Positions 40,638-49,173 are shown, counted from the stretch's first letter. The stretch is 62,785 nucleotides of DNA from Prevotella sp. (GCA_017538105.1 JAFYJN010000068.1:1-62785), one strand, 5' to 3'. Made by a program: numbers and translations. Notes: generated by a model not told the origin, from the sequence alone.

Positions 40638-41390
40638 TTATAATTCCAGTTCAAATTCCATTTCGCGCTTCTTTTGGTAATGGGTCCAGAACCGTTTGCG
40701 TTCCTCCATAAGTAAATGTTCCGCCGAGTCAGCATCCAACGACCTAAGACGGGCATATTCGCGTACAAGCAGTTGAAGGAAACGTTTAGGCCCCCATAGC
40801 CGGGCGAAACTGCGGCATCCCTCTTCCATGCTCACCGTTCCGAAACGCATACGGTTGATGTCGACGATGGAGAAATGGTAACCCTCTTCATCTTTCTCCC
40901 ATAAAACATTGCCTGGTGAGAAATCAAGGTGCAGCACCCCTTTGCCGTGCATGTCGGCACAGTAGGATGCCAGTGCTCTGGCCAAAGGAGCGTAGGTCTC
41001 TTCGGTGGCATTGCCCATCTCATAAAGCAGGTGAGCGTATGGGCATTGGAGACTGATGAACCACGAATAGCGCAAGATGCCCGTTGAACGCTCTTCGATA
41101 TAGGCGACGGGCTCAGGGGTCTCAATGCCTTTTTCCCGTAATATAGTGGCGTAATGGAACGCCCGTTCGCCTTTGGGTTTGCGCAAGCCCGTGGAGTAGA
41201 CGATGTTGTTGGGGAAAGATGGTTTTTTATACCGTTTCACATTGAGTATTGTGCCGTCGGGGGCTGTAAATGTCTTGATAAGGTTTCGTCTGCCGCCATA
41301 CACATAGGTTCCTTCGGTATCCATCTTGTCAGGCAGTTGACAGATGAACGACCGCAGGTGCTCGTAGGATGGATTCAGACGGAGTGTCAT
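40638..41390 (-). CDS. Lipopolysaccharide kinase (WaaP/KdkA-like) family
   Basis: A 250-residue protein-kinase-fold enzyme: Lys in LNVKRYKKPSF, catalytic loop HLDFSPGNVL (HxDxxxxN) and VDINRMRF in the DFG position. Such kinases phosphorylate Kdo or heptose in the LPS inner core, which fits the adjoining acyltransferase and exporter genes. A class B element lies 12-52 bp before the start codon. The minus-strand neighbour upstream (GT4) is separated by class A elements. Confidence 0.88.
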   Translation of the reverse strand: MTLRLNPSYEHLRSFICQLPDKMDTEGTYVYGGRRNLIKTFTAPDGTILNVKRYKKPSFPNNIVYSTGLRKPKGERAFHYATILREKGIETPEPVAYIEERSTGILRYSWFISLQCPYAHLLYEMGNATEETYAPLARALASYCADMHGKGVLHLDFSPGNVLWEKDEEGYHFSIVDINRMRFGTVSMEEGCRSFARLWGPKRFLQLLVREYARLRSLDADSAEHLLMEERKRFWTHYQKKREMEFELEL

Positions 41391-41402
41391 GGAATGTTTA
41401 AA

Positions 41403-41443
41403 ACCTCCCCCTTTCCCCCTCCCAAGGAGGGGAGAACCTACTT
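41403..41443 (-). repeat. Class B element upstream of the WaaP-like gene
   Basis: Minus strand: GTAGGTTCTCCCCTCCTTGG then GAGGGGGAAAGGGGGAGGTT. Nearly the same as the element before rubredoxin (2608-2648), with similar distance to the ATG (12 bp). Confidence 0.75.
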
Positions 41444-41514
41444 GAGGTTTAGGGTAAAGTGTATTATTTTATATTTGAATTAAAGTATTTCTATATAAGT
41501 TGGGTATTCATTCT

Positions 41515-41662
41515 CCCTCCCTTTGGGAGGGCTGGGGTGGGTATTTTTCCTCTCACCCCTTTATGCACCCTCCCTTTGGGAGGGTTAGGGGTGGGTTTTT
41601 AACGCTCCCTCCCTTTGGGAGGGTCGGGGTGGGTGTCCCCCTTTGGGAGGGCTGGGGTGGGT
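41515..41662 (-). repeat. Four class A elements, two inside the GT4 coding region
   Basis: Copies at about 41515-41541, 41569-41597, 41607-41633 and a truncated one at 41640-41662, all in class A orientation for the minus-strand glycosyltransferase. The two nearest the gene are translated. Highest local density in the window. Confidence 0.85.
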
Positions 41663-42777
41663 ATTTCTTTATAAACTTGCAGCACTTGGCTGGCCACGTC
41701 GGTGCCCTCGAAGCGGCGGATGTATGCTTGGGAGCGGCTGATGCGTTCTTCGCGTCCTTCTGCTCCTTTCAACACTTGGAGAATGGCGTGTGCCATTCCT
41801 TCCTCGTCATCAGGCAGCACATACAGGCTGTCGGGGCCGCCGGCCTCCTCCAGACAACTGCCCGAACAGGCCACGACGGGCAGTCCGCTCTGTATGGCTT
41901 CGATGACAGGGATGCCGAAACCTTCATAGCGCGAGGGATAGACACACGCCTCGGCCATCTGGTAGATGGCGGGCAGGTCGGCATTGGGCACATGGTGCAG
42001 GAACAGCACTCTCCCTTTCAGGCCATTGCTTTCTGCATAACGTTTCACCTGTTCCGCATAAGGCGTGTTTCGCCCCACAATGACCAAGGAGAGGTCTTCG
42101 GGCAGACGGTGCAACGCCTTCACGGCCAACAGGATGTTTTTCCGCTCTTCGATAGTGCCCACATTGACGATGTATCGGGCAGGCAGCAGGTAACGGGCGT
42201 TGACCTCCTGTTTCTTGTCTTCGTTGGCAGGATGGTGGAAATGCGTGTCGCAACTTTGGTATATCACCTCTATCTTGTCGGGGTTGACACCACCCAGTTC
42301 CACGATGTCACGCTTTGTACATTCGCTGATGGCGATGATACGGTCGGCCTCCTTCACGCTCTTATGGAATTTGGCCGTATAGATTTTCACATCCCACCAA
42401 TGGTAATATTCGGGATGGCGCATGAAGATGAGGTCGTGGATGGTCACCACGCTCTTGATACCGGCGGCGTGGATGCCTATAGGCAGCTCGCCCGACAGAC
42501 CATGGAAGATGTCGATATGGTCGCGCTGCAAGTCTTTAATGATACCCCGACTACGCCAGAGAGACTTCACCAACACTTTCTCGGGATAGACAAAACGTAG
42601 GCGGTCGGAGGGTTTTACCTGACTGCGCAGTTCTTCGCGTCCCTCGTCAGGGGCGTATAAGAGCAGATGTGTGTCGTCGTCGACAATCTCAGCGAGGTCG
42701 TTGACGAGTGTCCGTCCGTAGTTGCCCAATCCGGAGCCGTTGCGGACGATACGTTTGGCATCGAACCCGATGTTCAT
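41599..42777 (-). CDS. Glycosyltransferase family 4
   Basis: A 392-residue GT-B glycosyltransferase: FDAKRIVRNGSGLGNYGR, HGLSGELPIG, VVTIHDLIFMRHP, YIVNVGTIEERKN, and the EX7E motif in YEGFGIPVIEAIQSGLPVV. It resembles mannosyl/rhamnosyl-transferases of LPS assembly. Start chosen at ATG 42777 (MNIGFDAKR), overlapping the acyltransferase stop (ATGA). The last ~21 residues (PTPALPKGDTHPDPPKGRER) come from two class A elements, so the natural enzyme probably ended near LQVYKEI. Confidence 0.92.
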   Translation of the reverse strand: MNIGFDAKRIVRNGSGLGNYGRTLVNDLAEIVDDDTHLLLYAPDEGREELRSQVKPSDRLRFVYPEKVLVKSLWRSRGIIKDLQRDHIDIFHGLSGELPIGIHAAGIKSVVTIHDLIFMRHPEYYHWWDVKIYTAKFHKSVKEADRIIAISECTKRDIVELGGVNPDKIEVIYQSCDTHFHHPANEDKKQEVNARYLLPARYIVNVGTIEERKNILLAVKALHRLPEDLSLVIVGRNTPYAEQVKRYAESNGLKGRVLFLHHVPNADLPAIYQMAEACVYPSRYEGFGIPVIEAIQSGLPVVACSGSCLEEAGGPDSLYVLPDDEEGMAHAILQVLKGAEGREERISRSQAYIRRFEGTDVASQVLQVYKEIPTPALPKGDTHPDPPKGRER

Positions 42778-43709
42778 TTGTCGCCCTCCTCTCTTTTTAA
42801 GACTTTTCCATTTACCACCTTGAAGCGGCGGTCGAATTCCTCGTGCGTGCGCTTCCAACGGTTATGGCTCCACAGATAGAACTCGGGATGCTGTCGGATG
42901 GTCTGTTCCAGCATCGTAAAGAAACGGCGTGTTATCTCATGTTCTTCCATCTTCTGCGGTTCTTTGGTGATGAGGTGATAGGTACAGGTGTAGTAACCCC
43001 GTCGGGGACGGCTCATCTCCACATAGACCACGGCATTGTTCATCTTTTTCATGATACGCTCGGCACCTGTGAACACCGGTGTTTCCTGGTTGAGGAAAGG
43101 CAGCCACAAGTGTATATTTTCCCATTTGGGCGTCTGGTCAGAAATATAGCCAAAAATGGACATGATGCCTTTGCGCTTGAAATCAATGAGGTAACGTAGG
43201 ATGTCTTGTTTGGGGACGGGCACATTGTTATGGATGCACGACCGTATCTTCTGCCACAACCTGTCGGCGGCTTTGTTGTAGAGAGGGTGGTACACCAGTC
43301 CCACGCGCCATTTGTCGTTTTCATAATCCTTGCCCACGCACGACAGCCATTCCCAGTTGCAGTAGTGGCCGAGGATGGCGGCCACGCTCTGTCCCTCCTT
43401 GAAGCAGTCGGTGACCACTTCCGGGTTGGTCATGATGAACCGTTTGTCAAGGTTCTTTCTGCTGATGCTGAGCAGTTTGATGGCTTCCAGGAAATAGTCG
43501 CACAGCCAATGGTAGAACTTCCGTTCTATGACGCGTCGCTCTTTCTCGTCTTTCTCGGGGAATGATGCCGACAAGTTTTTGCGCACTACTTTCTTCCTGT
43601 ACCCCACCAGTCGGTAGATGATGAGGTAGATGCCGTCGGAGAGTACGTAGAGTGCCCTGAAAGGCAGCAATGACAGCAGATAGCAAAAACCGTATAAGAT
43701 ATAATACAT
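42774..43709 (-). CDS. Lipid A acyltransferase (LpxL/HtrB family)
   Basis: A 311-residue membrane-anchored late acyltransferase. N-terminal hydrophobic helix, then HX4E as ILGHYCNWEW, GYISDQTPKW and PVFTGAERIMKKMN. It adds a secondary acyl chain to lipid A. The stop overlaps the GT4 start by 4 bp. Sits downstream of the MsbA-like exporter gene, separated by ~120 bp of repeats, which agrees with a lipid A/LPS role for this segment. Confidence 0.92.
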   Translation of the reverse strand: MYYILYGFCYLLSLLPFRALYVLSDGIYLIIYRLVGYRKKVVRKNLSASFPEKDEKERRVIERKFYHWLCDYFLEAIKLLSISRKNLDKRFIMTNPEVVTDCFKEGQSVAAILGHYCNWEWLSCVGKDYENDKWRVGLVYHPLYNKAADRLWQKIRSCIHNNVPVPKQDILRYLIDFKRKGIMSIFGYISDQTPKWENIHLWLPFLNQETPVFTGAERIMKKMNNAVVYVEMSRPRRGYYTCTYHLITKEPQKMEEHEITRRFFTMLEQTIRQHPEFYLWSHNRWKRTHEEFDRRFKVVNGKVLKREEGDK

Positions 43710-43712
43710 TTA

Positions 43713-43822
43713 TTGACGAGTTGCGAGTTATGAGTTGCGAGTTATGAGTTACGAATTTCAGGAGTCTGTAGGGAAACCTTTCAACCCTTAACGCTCCCTC
43801 CCTCGGGGAGGGCTGGGGTGGG
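43713..43822. repeat. GAGTTGCGAGTTAT units and a class A element
   Basis: 43713-43755 holds the tandem GAGTTGCGAGTTATGAGTTG type units; 43795-43822 is a class A copy in minus orientation, 7 bp from the ABC exporter stop codon. Confidence 0.8.
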
Positions 43823-43828
43823 TACCCT

Positions 43829-45655
43829 TTATGCCTGCATGTCGTGCAATTTCTTGTAGTATCCGTCGGCGGCGAGCAGCTCTTCGTGGGTGCCTCGTTC
43901 CACGATTTGTCCTTCGTGCAGCACACATATCTCGTCGGCACTGCGGATGGTGGACAATCGGTGGGCGATGGCCACGGTGGTGCGTGTCTTCATCAGTCGT
44001 TCCAATGCGTCTTGCACCAACCGCTCGCTTTCGGTGTCGAGAGCTGAGGTGGCTTCGTCGAGGATGAGGATGGGCGGGTTCTTCAGGATGGCGCGTGCGA
44101 TGCTCACCCGTTGGCGTTGACCGCCTGACAGTCGTCCGCCACGGTCGCCGACGCGTGTTTGGTATCCTTCTTCCGAAGCCGTAATAAACTCATGGGCGTT
44201 GGCGATGCGTGCCGCCTCCTCCACCTGTTCCTGCGTGGCATGTTCCACGCCGAAAGCGATGTTGTTGAAGAATGTGTCGTTGAAGAGTATCGACTCTTGG
44301 TTCACGTTGCCGATGAGCGAGCGCAGGTCGTGAATGCGCAGGTCTTTCACATTCACGCCGTCGATGAGAATCTCCCCCTCCACCACATCGTAGAAACGTG
44401 GGATGAGGTCGACGAGTGTCGACTTGCCGCTGCCGCTCTGTCCCACAAGTGCCACAGTCTTGCCTTTCTCTATCACGAGGTTGATGTCGCGCAACACCCA
44501 CTGTTCGCCATAGCGGAACGACACATGGCGAAACTCTATCTGGTGGTTGAACCCATTGAGTTCTTTTGGTTGCTCGGGATCTTTGATGGCCACTTCAGCC
44601 ATCAAAATCTTGTCCACGCGCTCCATCGAGGCCAGTCCCTTGGGGATGTTATAGCCAGCTTTGGAGAACTCTTTCAGCGGGTTGATGATGCTGTAGAGGA
44701 TGACGAGGTAGTAGATGAAGGTGGGACCGCTGATGCTTCCATTATTGAGCACCAATACACCGCCGAACCACAGCACGATGACGATGAGCACCGTGCCCAA
44801 GAACTCGCTCATGGGATGGGCCATCTGTTGACGGATGTTCACCCGCATGATGTGGTTGCGATATCCGCTGTTCACCTCGTCGAAACGTTCGTTCATCCGC
44901 TCTTCGGCACAGAAGGCTTTGACGATGCGCTGTCCGCCAAGCGTCTCCTCCACTTGACTCATCGTGTCGCTCCATAGTCCTTGCGCCACGATGGATTTCT
45001 GTTTCAGCTTGCGCCCCACAAAACCCATGAACCAGCCCATGACGGGAACCACGGCCAGCGTGAAGAGGGTAAGTTGCCAACTGATGAGCAGCAGTGTGGC
45101 GAAATAGGCGATGATGAGGATGGGATTTTTGAACAGCATGTCGAGCGATGACATGATGGATGTTTCTATCTCCTGTACATCGCCGCTCATTCGGGCGATG
45201 ATGTCGCCTTTGCGTTCCTCGGAGAAGAACCCCATGTGCAACGAGTTGATTTTTCGATACAGTTGGTTGCGTATGTCGCGCACCACGCCAGTACGTATGG
45301 GTATGATGGTGGCCGAGGAGAGGAAATAGGCTCCCGTCTTAAGGAAGGTCATGAAAGCGAGCACCAGTCCGATGATGAGCAGGGTCGTGGTGGCTCCCAC
45401 ACTTCCGATAAGTTGGTTGACATAGTAGTCAGCGTTGTTGCTAAGCACATCCTTCAGCGAGCCGTCACCCCATGCCATCAAGTGTGTGGCCGTGGTAGCC
45501 TTCTCCGTCTGGAAGAGTATCTGCAGGATGGGAATAAGCGTGGCGAAGGAAAAAATGTTCAGCACTGCCGACAGGATGTTGAACAACACCGACAGACTGA
45601 GGTATTTCTTGTAGGGCGGTATGAACCGTTTTAGTACTTGCCAAAATTCTTTCAT
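43829..45655 (-). CDS. ABC exporter, MsbA-like lipid flippase
   Basis: A 608-residue half-transporter: six membrane helices (to ~330) then an ATPase domain with Walker A GQSGSGKST, signature RLSGGQRQR, Walker B ILILDEATSALD and H-loop AHRLSTIRSADE. The order fits MsbA/LipA-flippase type type I exporters that move lipid A-core across the inner membrane. Start chosen at ATG 45655 (MKEFWQVLKRF), which overlaps the miaB stop (ATGA); the frame upstream lies inside miaB. Confidence 0.92.
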   Translation of the reverse strand: MKEFWQVLKRFIPPYKKYLSLSVLFNILSAVLNIFSFATLIPILQILFQTEKATTATHLMAWGDGSLKDVLSNNADYYVNQLIGSVGATTTLLIIGLVLAFMTFLKTGAYFLSSATIIPIRTGVVRDIRNQLYRKINSLHMGFFSEERKGDIIARMSGDVQEIETSIMSSLDMLFKNPILIIAYFATLLLISWQLTLFTLAVVPVMGWFMGFVGRKLKQKSIVAQGLWSDTMSQVEETLGGQRIVKAFCAEERMNERFDEVNSGYRNHIMRVNIRQQMAHPMSEFLGTVLIVIVLWFGGVLVLNNGSISGPTFIYYLVILYSIINPLKEFSKAGYNIPKGLASMERVDKILMAEVAIKDPEQPKELNGFNHQIEFRHVSFRYGEQWVLRDINLVIEKGKTVALVGQSGSGKSTLVDLIPRFYDVVEGEILIDGVNVKDLRIHDLRSLIGNVNQESILFNDTFFNNIAFGVEHATQEQVEEAARIANAHEFITASEEGYQTRVGDRGGRLSGGQRQRVSIARAILKNPPILILDEATSALDTESERLVQDALERLMKTRTTVAIAHRLSTIRSADEICVLHEGQIVERGTHEELLAADGYYKKLHDMQA

Positions 45656-47016
45656 ATTACCTCCTCTCCGAATAATGTGGCACTGGTGCTGCCGGTGATA
45701 CGTACCATGACATGTTCGCCAGGATGATGGACACCCTTGTCGAACACCACCATCTTGTTCTGTTCGGTACGTCCGCACAGTTGTTGGCGCGAGCGTTTGC
45801 TGAATCCCTCCACGAGCACGTCGAACATCTTGCCCTCGTCACGTTGGTTGGCTATGGCCGACAGTTCTGTCTGCAGGTGAATGAGTTCGATGAGACGGCG
45901 AATCTTTGTTTCCTCGGGAACGTCGTCGGGCAGGTGACGGGAGGCATATGTACCAGGCCGTTCACTGTATTTGAACATGAAAGCCGAGTCGTAACCCACT
46001 TCACGCATGAGCGAGAGGGATAGTTGGTGGTCCTCCTCGGTTTCCGAGTGGTAGCCCACGAAGATGTCGGTCGACAGTCCGCAGTCGGGTATGATGCGCC
46101 GTATGGCCGCCACGCGGTCGAGGTACCACTCCCGGGTGTATTTGCGGTTCATCAGGTGAAGTATGCGGTTGCTGCCGCTCTGCACGGGCAGGTGGATATG
46201 CCGACATACGTTGGGCATGTCGGCGATGACGTGCAGCGTGTCGTCACTCATATCCTTGGGATGCGACGTGGTGAAACGGATGCGCATTTCCGGAACTTCT
46301 TCGGCCACACGGCGCAACAACAGGGGAAAGGTAATGTCTGTACTCCCGCACTCTTCTGCTCCCTTGCTCCTATAAGAGTTCACGTTCTGTCCGAGCAGTG
46401 TCACCTCTTTGAAACCACGGTCGCGCAGGTCGCGCACTTCGGTAAGGATGCTGTCGATGTCGCGTGACCGTTCCCTTCCACGGGTGTAGGGCACGATGCA
46501 GTAGTGGCAGAAATTGTTGCAGCCACGCATGATGCTCACGTAGCCGCCGATATGGTGGCCACCGATGCGTTGAGGCACCACGTCGCGATAGGTCTCGGTG
46601 GTTGACAGTTCGATGTTGATGGCTTTCTGTCCCAGTTCACATTGCGCGATGAGGTCGGGCAGCGACAGGTAAGCGTCGGGACCTGCCACAAGGTCGGCAT
46701 GGTGATGTTCCAGCAGGTCGTCTTTTACCCTTTCGGCCATGCAGCCCAGCACACCGATAATCAGACCGGGTGCATGTGCATCTTTAATCTTATCCTTTTT
46801 TAATTTTTTAATTTTTAAATATTTCAACTCCTCCAGCCGGTGCAGGATTTTGTTTTCCGCATTCTCGCGCACAGAGCAGGTGTTCAGGAACACCGCGTCG
46901 GCCTCTTCGGCACTGTCGCAGAGCTCATAGCCCGCCATACCCATCACCGAGGCCACCACCTCGCTGTCGGCAACGTTCATCTGGCAACCATAGGTCTCGA
47001 TATATAGTTTTTTCAT
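45652..47016 (-). CDS. miaB: tRNA-2-methylthio-N6-dimethylallyladenosine synthase
   Basis: A 454-residue radical-SAM methylthiotransferase. The N-terminal cluster cysteines are Cys11 (YGCQMN), Cys47 (NTCSVRE) and Cys92 (GCMAE); the radical SAM triad is in GCNNFCHYCIVPYTRGRE; a TRAM domain ends the protein. It modifies A37 of tRNAs reading UNN codons. Residues ~66-80 (YLKIKKLKKDKIKDAHAP) form a Lys-rich insertion absent from the E. coli enzyme as I recall it, encoded by AT-rich DNA that resembles the repeat at 55490-55555. ATG 47016 overlaps the PAP2 stop; coupled at both ends although functionally unrelated to its neighbours. Confidence 0.96.
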   Translation of the reverse strand: MKKLYIETYGCQMNVADSEVVASVMGMAGYELCDSAEEADAVFLNTCSVRENAENKILHRLEELKYLKIKKLKKDKIKDAHAPGLIIGVLGCMAERVKDDLLEHHHADLVAGPDAYLSLPDLIAQCELGQKAINIELSTTETYRDVVPQRIGGHHIGGYVSIMRGCNNFCHYCIVPYTRGRERSRDIDSILTEVRDLRDRGFKEVTLLGQNVNSYRSKGAEECGSTDITFPLLLRRVAEEVPEMRIRFTTSHPKDMSDDTLHVIADMPNVCRHIHLPVQSGSNRILHLMNRKYTREWYLDRVAAIRRIIPDCGLSTDIFVGYHSETEEDHQLSLSLMREVGYDSAFMFKYSERPGTYASRHLPDDVPEETKIRRLIELIHLQTELSAIANQRDEGKMFDVLVEGFSKRSRQQLCGRTEQNKMVVFDKGVHHPGEHVMVRITGSTSATLFGEEVI

Positions 47017-48026
47017 CTTCTCTTTTTCTTTTTTCTTTTTGGAGTACCAGAGGCATAAGACACAGACCATCTCCCCCCCTTGTAACGCATCAGCACCCAA
47101 TAGCAGAGTGTGCCGCTCACCAATCCCGCCAAGGCATCGATGGCGTAATGTGCCTTGATATAAAACGTGCCGAAGAACATGAGCACGCCCAGAGGCAACA
47201 GACAGAAAAAGAGGCGTCGGCTGCGACTGTGCCAAGCCAACAACAGCAGTACCAGCGTCACGCTCACATGGCTGCTCGGGAAGGCCGCCGTGGGACGCTC
47301 GCCGGCATTGTGTGCATGCACCACCAACTGGTGGAATGGTCCTCCCTCCCATCCTGGTATGGGGAGACACTCCTGGTTGTCGAAGAAATACCCGTGGAGG
47401 TTGGGGAACACCCCTTGTCCTATCAAGTCCTCGCCCACAGCCTTGTAGTAATATTGCGGACCGGCCACTGGCAACAGGTCGAAAATGACATAATGAGCGA
47501 AGAACGTGCCCACGATGACAAAGATAACCCGCTCAAATTCCTGAGGGCGCCGCATGAGGTAATAGACGGCCACAGCGGCGATGATGGGGTAGTAGGAACT
47601 GTAGCCCAGACACATCAGTTCGCTGAACACTTTGTTGTCGAACATCTGCGAGAAGAGGAGTGCCGGCTGGCATCCAAAGAGCCATTGCTCGGCATCGGCG
47701 AACAGATGGTCGAGGTTGGGCAACATACGGTTGAGTTCGTAAGTGTCGGGATACCATCTGCTAAGCAACGCCATATGTGCCAACACCCTCAACACTTTCA
47801 AGGCTTTGCAGGGAACCAATCGGTAGACACCCCATAGGACAGCCATAACGGCCAGCACCCCCATCCTTCTCCAAACCATCAGCGAAGGGTTGGCGGCTTG
47901 GTTCCAGAACGCCAGCGTTACGAGCAAGGTGCCCACCAAATAGATGAGAATGACCCATTCAAAGGCCATCAGTCCCCGGGTGGGATGCTTCTCTATCGTG
48001 AACAGTTCCTTTAAAAATCTCTTCAT
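47013..48026 (-). CDS. PAP2/Aur1-like phosphatase or phosphotransferase
   Basis: A 337-residue polytopic membrane protein (6-8 helices). PAP2 motifs AFPSSHVSVT and KAHYAIDALAGLVSG are complete, and LLPVAGPQYYY precedes them, an arrangement seen in Aur1/IPC-synthase-like PAP2_3 proteins. It may move a phosphate head group between lipids or dephosphorylate a lipid carrier; substrate unknown. The C-terminal tail is very basic (PKRKKKKRR). First gene of the PAP2-miaB-ABC chain, each joined by ATGA. Confidence 0.85.
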   Translation of the reverse strand: MKRFLKELFTIEKHPTRGLMAFEWVILIYLVGTLLVTLAFWNQAANPSLMVWRRMGVLAVMAVLWGVYRLVPCKALKVLRVLAHMALLSRWYPDTYELNRMLPNLDHLFADAEQWLFGCQPALLFSQMFDNKVFSELMCLGYSSYYPIIAAVAVYYLMRRPQEFERVIFVIVGTFFAHYVIFDLLPVAGPQYYYKAVGEDLIGQGVFPNLHGYFFDNQECLPIPGWEGGPFHQLVVHAHNAGERPTAAFPSSHVSVTLVLLLLAWHSRSRRLFFCLLPLGVLMFFGTFYIKAHYAIDALAGLVSGTLCYWVLMRYKGGRWSVSYASGTPKRKKKKRR

Positions 48027-48051
48027 TTCTCTAATTACTTACCCTTAACAC

Positions 48052-48077
48052 CCTCTTCTGGGAGGGCCGGGGTGGGT
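48052..48077 (-). repeat. Class A element behind the SDR gene
   Basis: CCCACCCCGGCCCTCCCAGA then AGAGGGTG on the minus strand (one arm degenerate). It is 2 bp from the SDR stop codon and 25 bp before the PAP2 start. Confidence 0.8.
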
Positions 48078-48079
48078 TC

Positions 48080-49075
48080 TCACAGCCATCCGTTTTCCTT
48101 ATACCACTTCACGGCCAAGGGCACGCCCCGTTCGAGGTCGTATTCAGGATGGTAGCCCAGTTCATCGATGGCGGGCTGTATGTCGCACTGCCAGTTGCGC
48201 TGTTTGAGGATATGGTATTTGTCGTTGTTCAGGGCGGTCACCTTCTTGCGCCAACGACCCACATATTCGCCGCAGAACGTGATGGCGCGGAGCACCCATA
48301 CGGGAGCCTTGATACGAAGGAGCCATTTGTCGCCCAACTCGTGGTGGAGCAAGTCGCTGAATGTGCGCGATTGGTACACCTTGCCGTCGCTGAGGAAATA
48401 TTTGCGACCGTTCTTGCCTTTTTCGATGGCGAGGAACACCGCCTGTACCACATCCTGCACATAGACGAACGTGATGTCCTGCGGTTTGTAGCCCACGCTG
48501 AAGTCGGTATGTTTCTTGATACTGTCGGCCATGAGGAAATAGTCGCGTTCGCGTGGACCATATACCCCCGTGGGACGGAGCACCACGAGCGGAAAGCCCT
48601 CTAGGGTGTCGAGGTAACGCTCTGCCGCCAGTTTGCTCTCGCCGTAGGCCGTGTTGGGCTTCGGCGTGTCGTCTTCGCGGATAGGCTGGTAGGGCTGTTG
48701 CTCATGTATGGGACCGAAGATGCTCAGCGAACTGAGGTAGACGAAGCGTTTAAGTGGCATGTCAAGCGCTCGCAGCGCGTCGGCCAGGTTCTTCGTTCCC
48801 TCGGTGTTGATACGGAAGAAGTCGCGTTTGTCCAGACATTTGGTGACGCCCGCCGCATGCACCACCACATCAAAGCGCACCTCCTGCAGTTGCTTGCGCA
48901 GCAGTTCAGGGTCGTTGAGGTTGAGCGTGATGAAATGGATGCGGGGGTCGGTGAGGTATTCTTTCGAGCTGCTCTTGCGCATGCCCGCCCAAACATCGTA
49001 GCCTTGACGCAGAGCCTCTTCCACGATGAAACTGCCGATGAAACCGCTGGCGCCGGTGATGAGAATCTTGTACAT
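48080..49075 (-). CDS. NAD-dependent epimerase/dehydratase (extended SDR)
   Basis: A 331-residue extended SDR: ILITGASGFIGSF, catalytic Ser in VYLSSLSIFGP, YxxxK as AYGESKLAAER and VLRPTGVYGPRERDYF. Similar proteins act on nucleotide sugars or sterol/isoprenoid-like substrates; the last ~100 residues (WVLRAITFCGEYVGRWRKK) hint at membrane association. The start was set at ATG 49075 (MYKILITGAS). Transcribed divergently from the RNase R gene with a promoter at 49124-49131. Confidence 0.88.
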   Translation of the reverse strand: MYKILITGASGFIGSFIVEEALRQGYDVWAGMRKSSSKEYLTDPRIHFITLNLNDPELLRKQLQEVRFDVVVHAAGVTKCLDKRDFFRINTEGTKNLADALRALDMPLKRFVYLSSLSIFGPIHEQQPYQPIREDDTPKPNTAYGESKLAAERYLDTLEGFPLVVLRPTGVYGPRERDYFLMADSIKKHTDFSVGYKPQDITFVYVQDVVQAVFLAIEKGKNGRKYFLSDGKVYQSRTFSDLLHHELGDKWLLRIKAPVWVLRAITFCGEYVGRWRKKVTALNNDKYHILKQRNWQCDIQPAIDELGYHPEYDLERGVPLAVKWYKENGWL

Positions 49076-49120
49076 ATAAGCGTTAGTTACGACCAAATTG
49101 GCATTTTCTGTCGAAATTTT

Positions 49121-49151
49121 TTGCAAAGTTACGAATTATTTTGTTATTTTG
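49121..49151. promoter_or_regulatory. Divergent promoters of SDR and RNase R genes
   Basis: Minus strand: TAACTTTG (49131-49124) faces the SDR gene. Plus strand: TTG 49121-49123, 20 bp, TTATTTTG 49144-49151 (one mismatch) faces the RNase R gene. The two overlap, so they probably compete. Confidence 0.6.
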
Positions 49152-49173
49152 CGGAAAACAAAATCGAATAACT

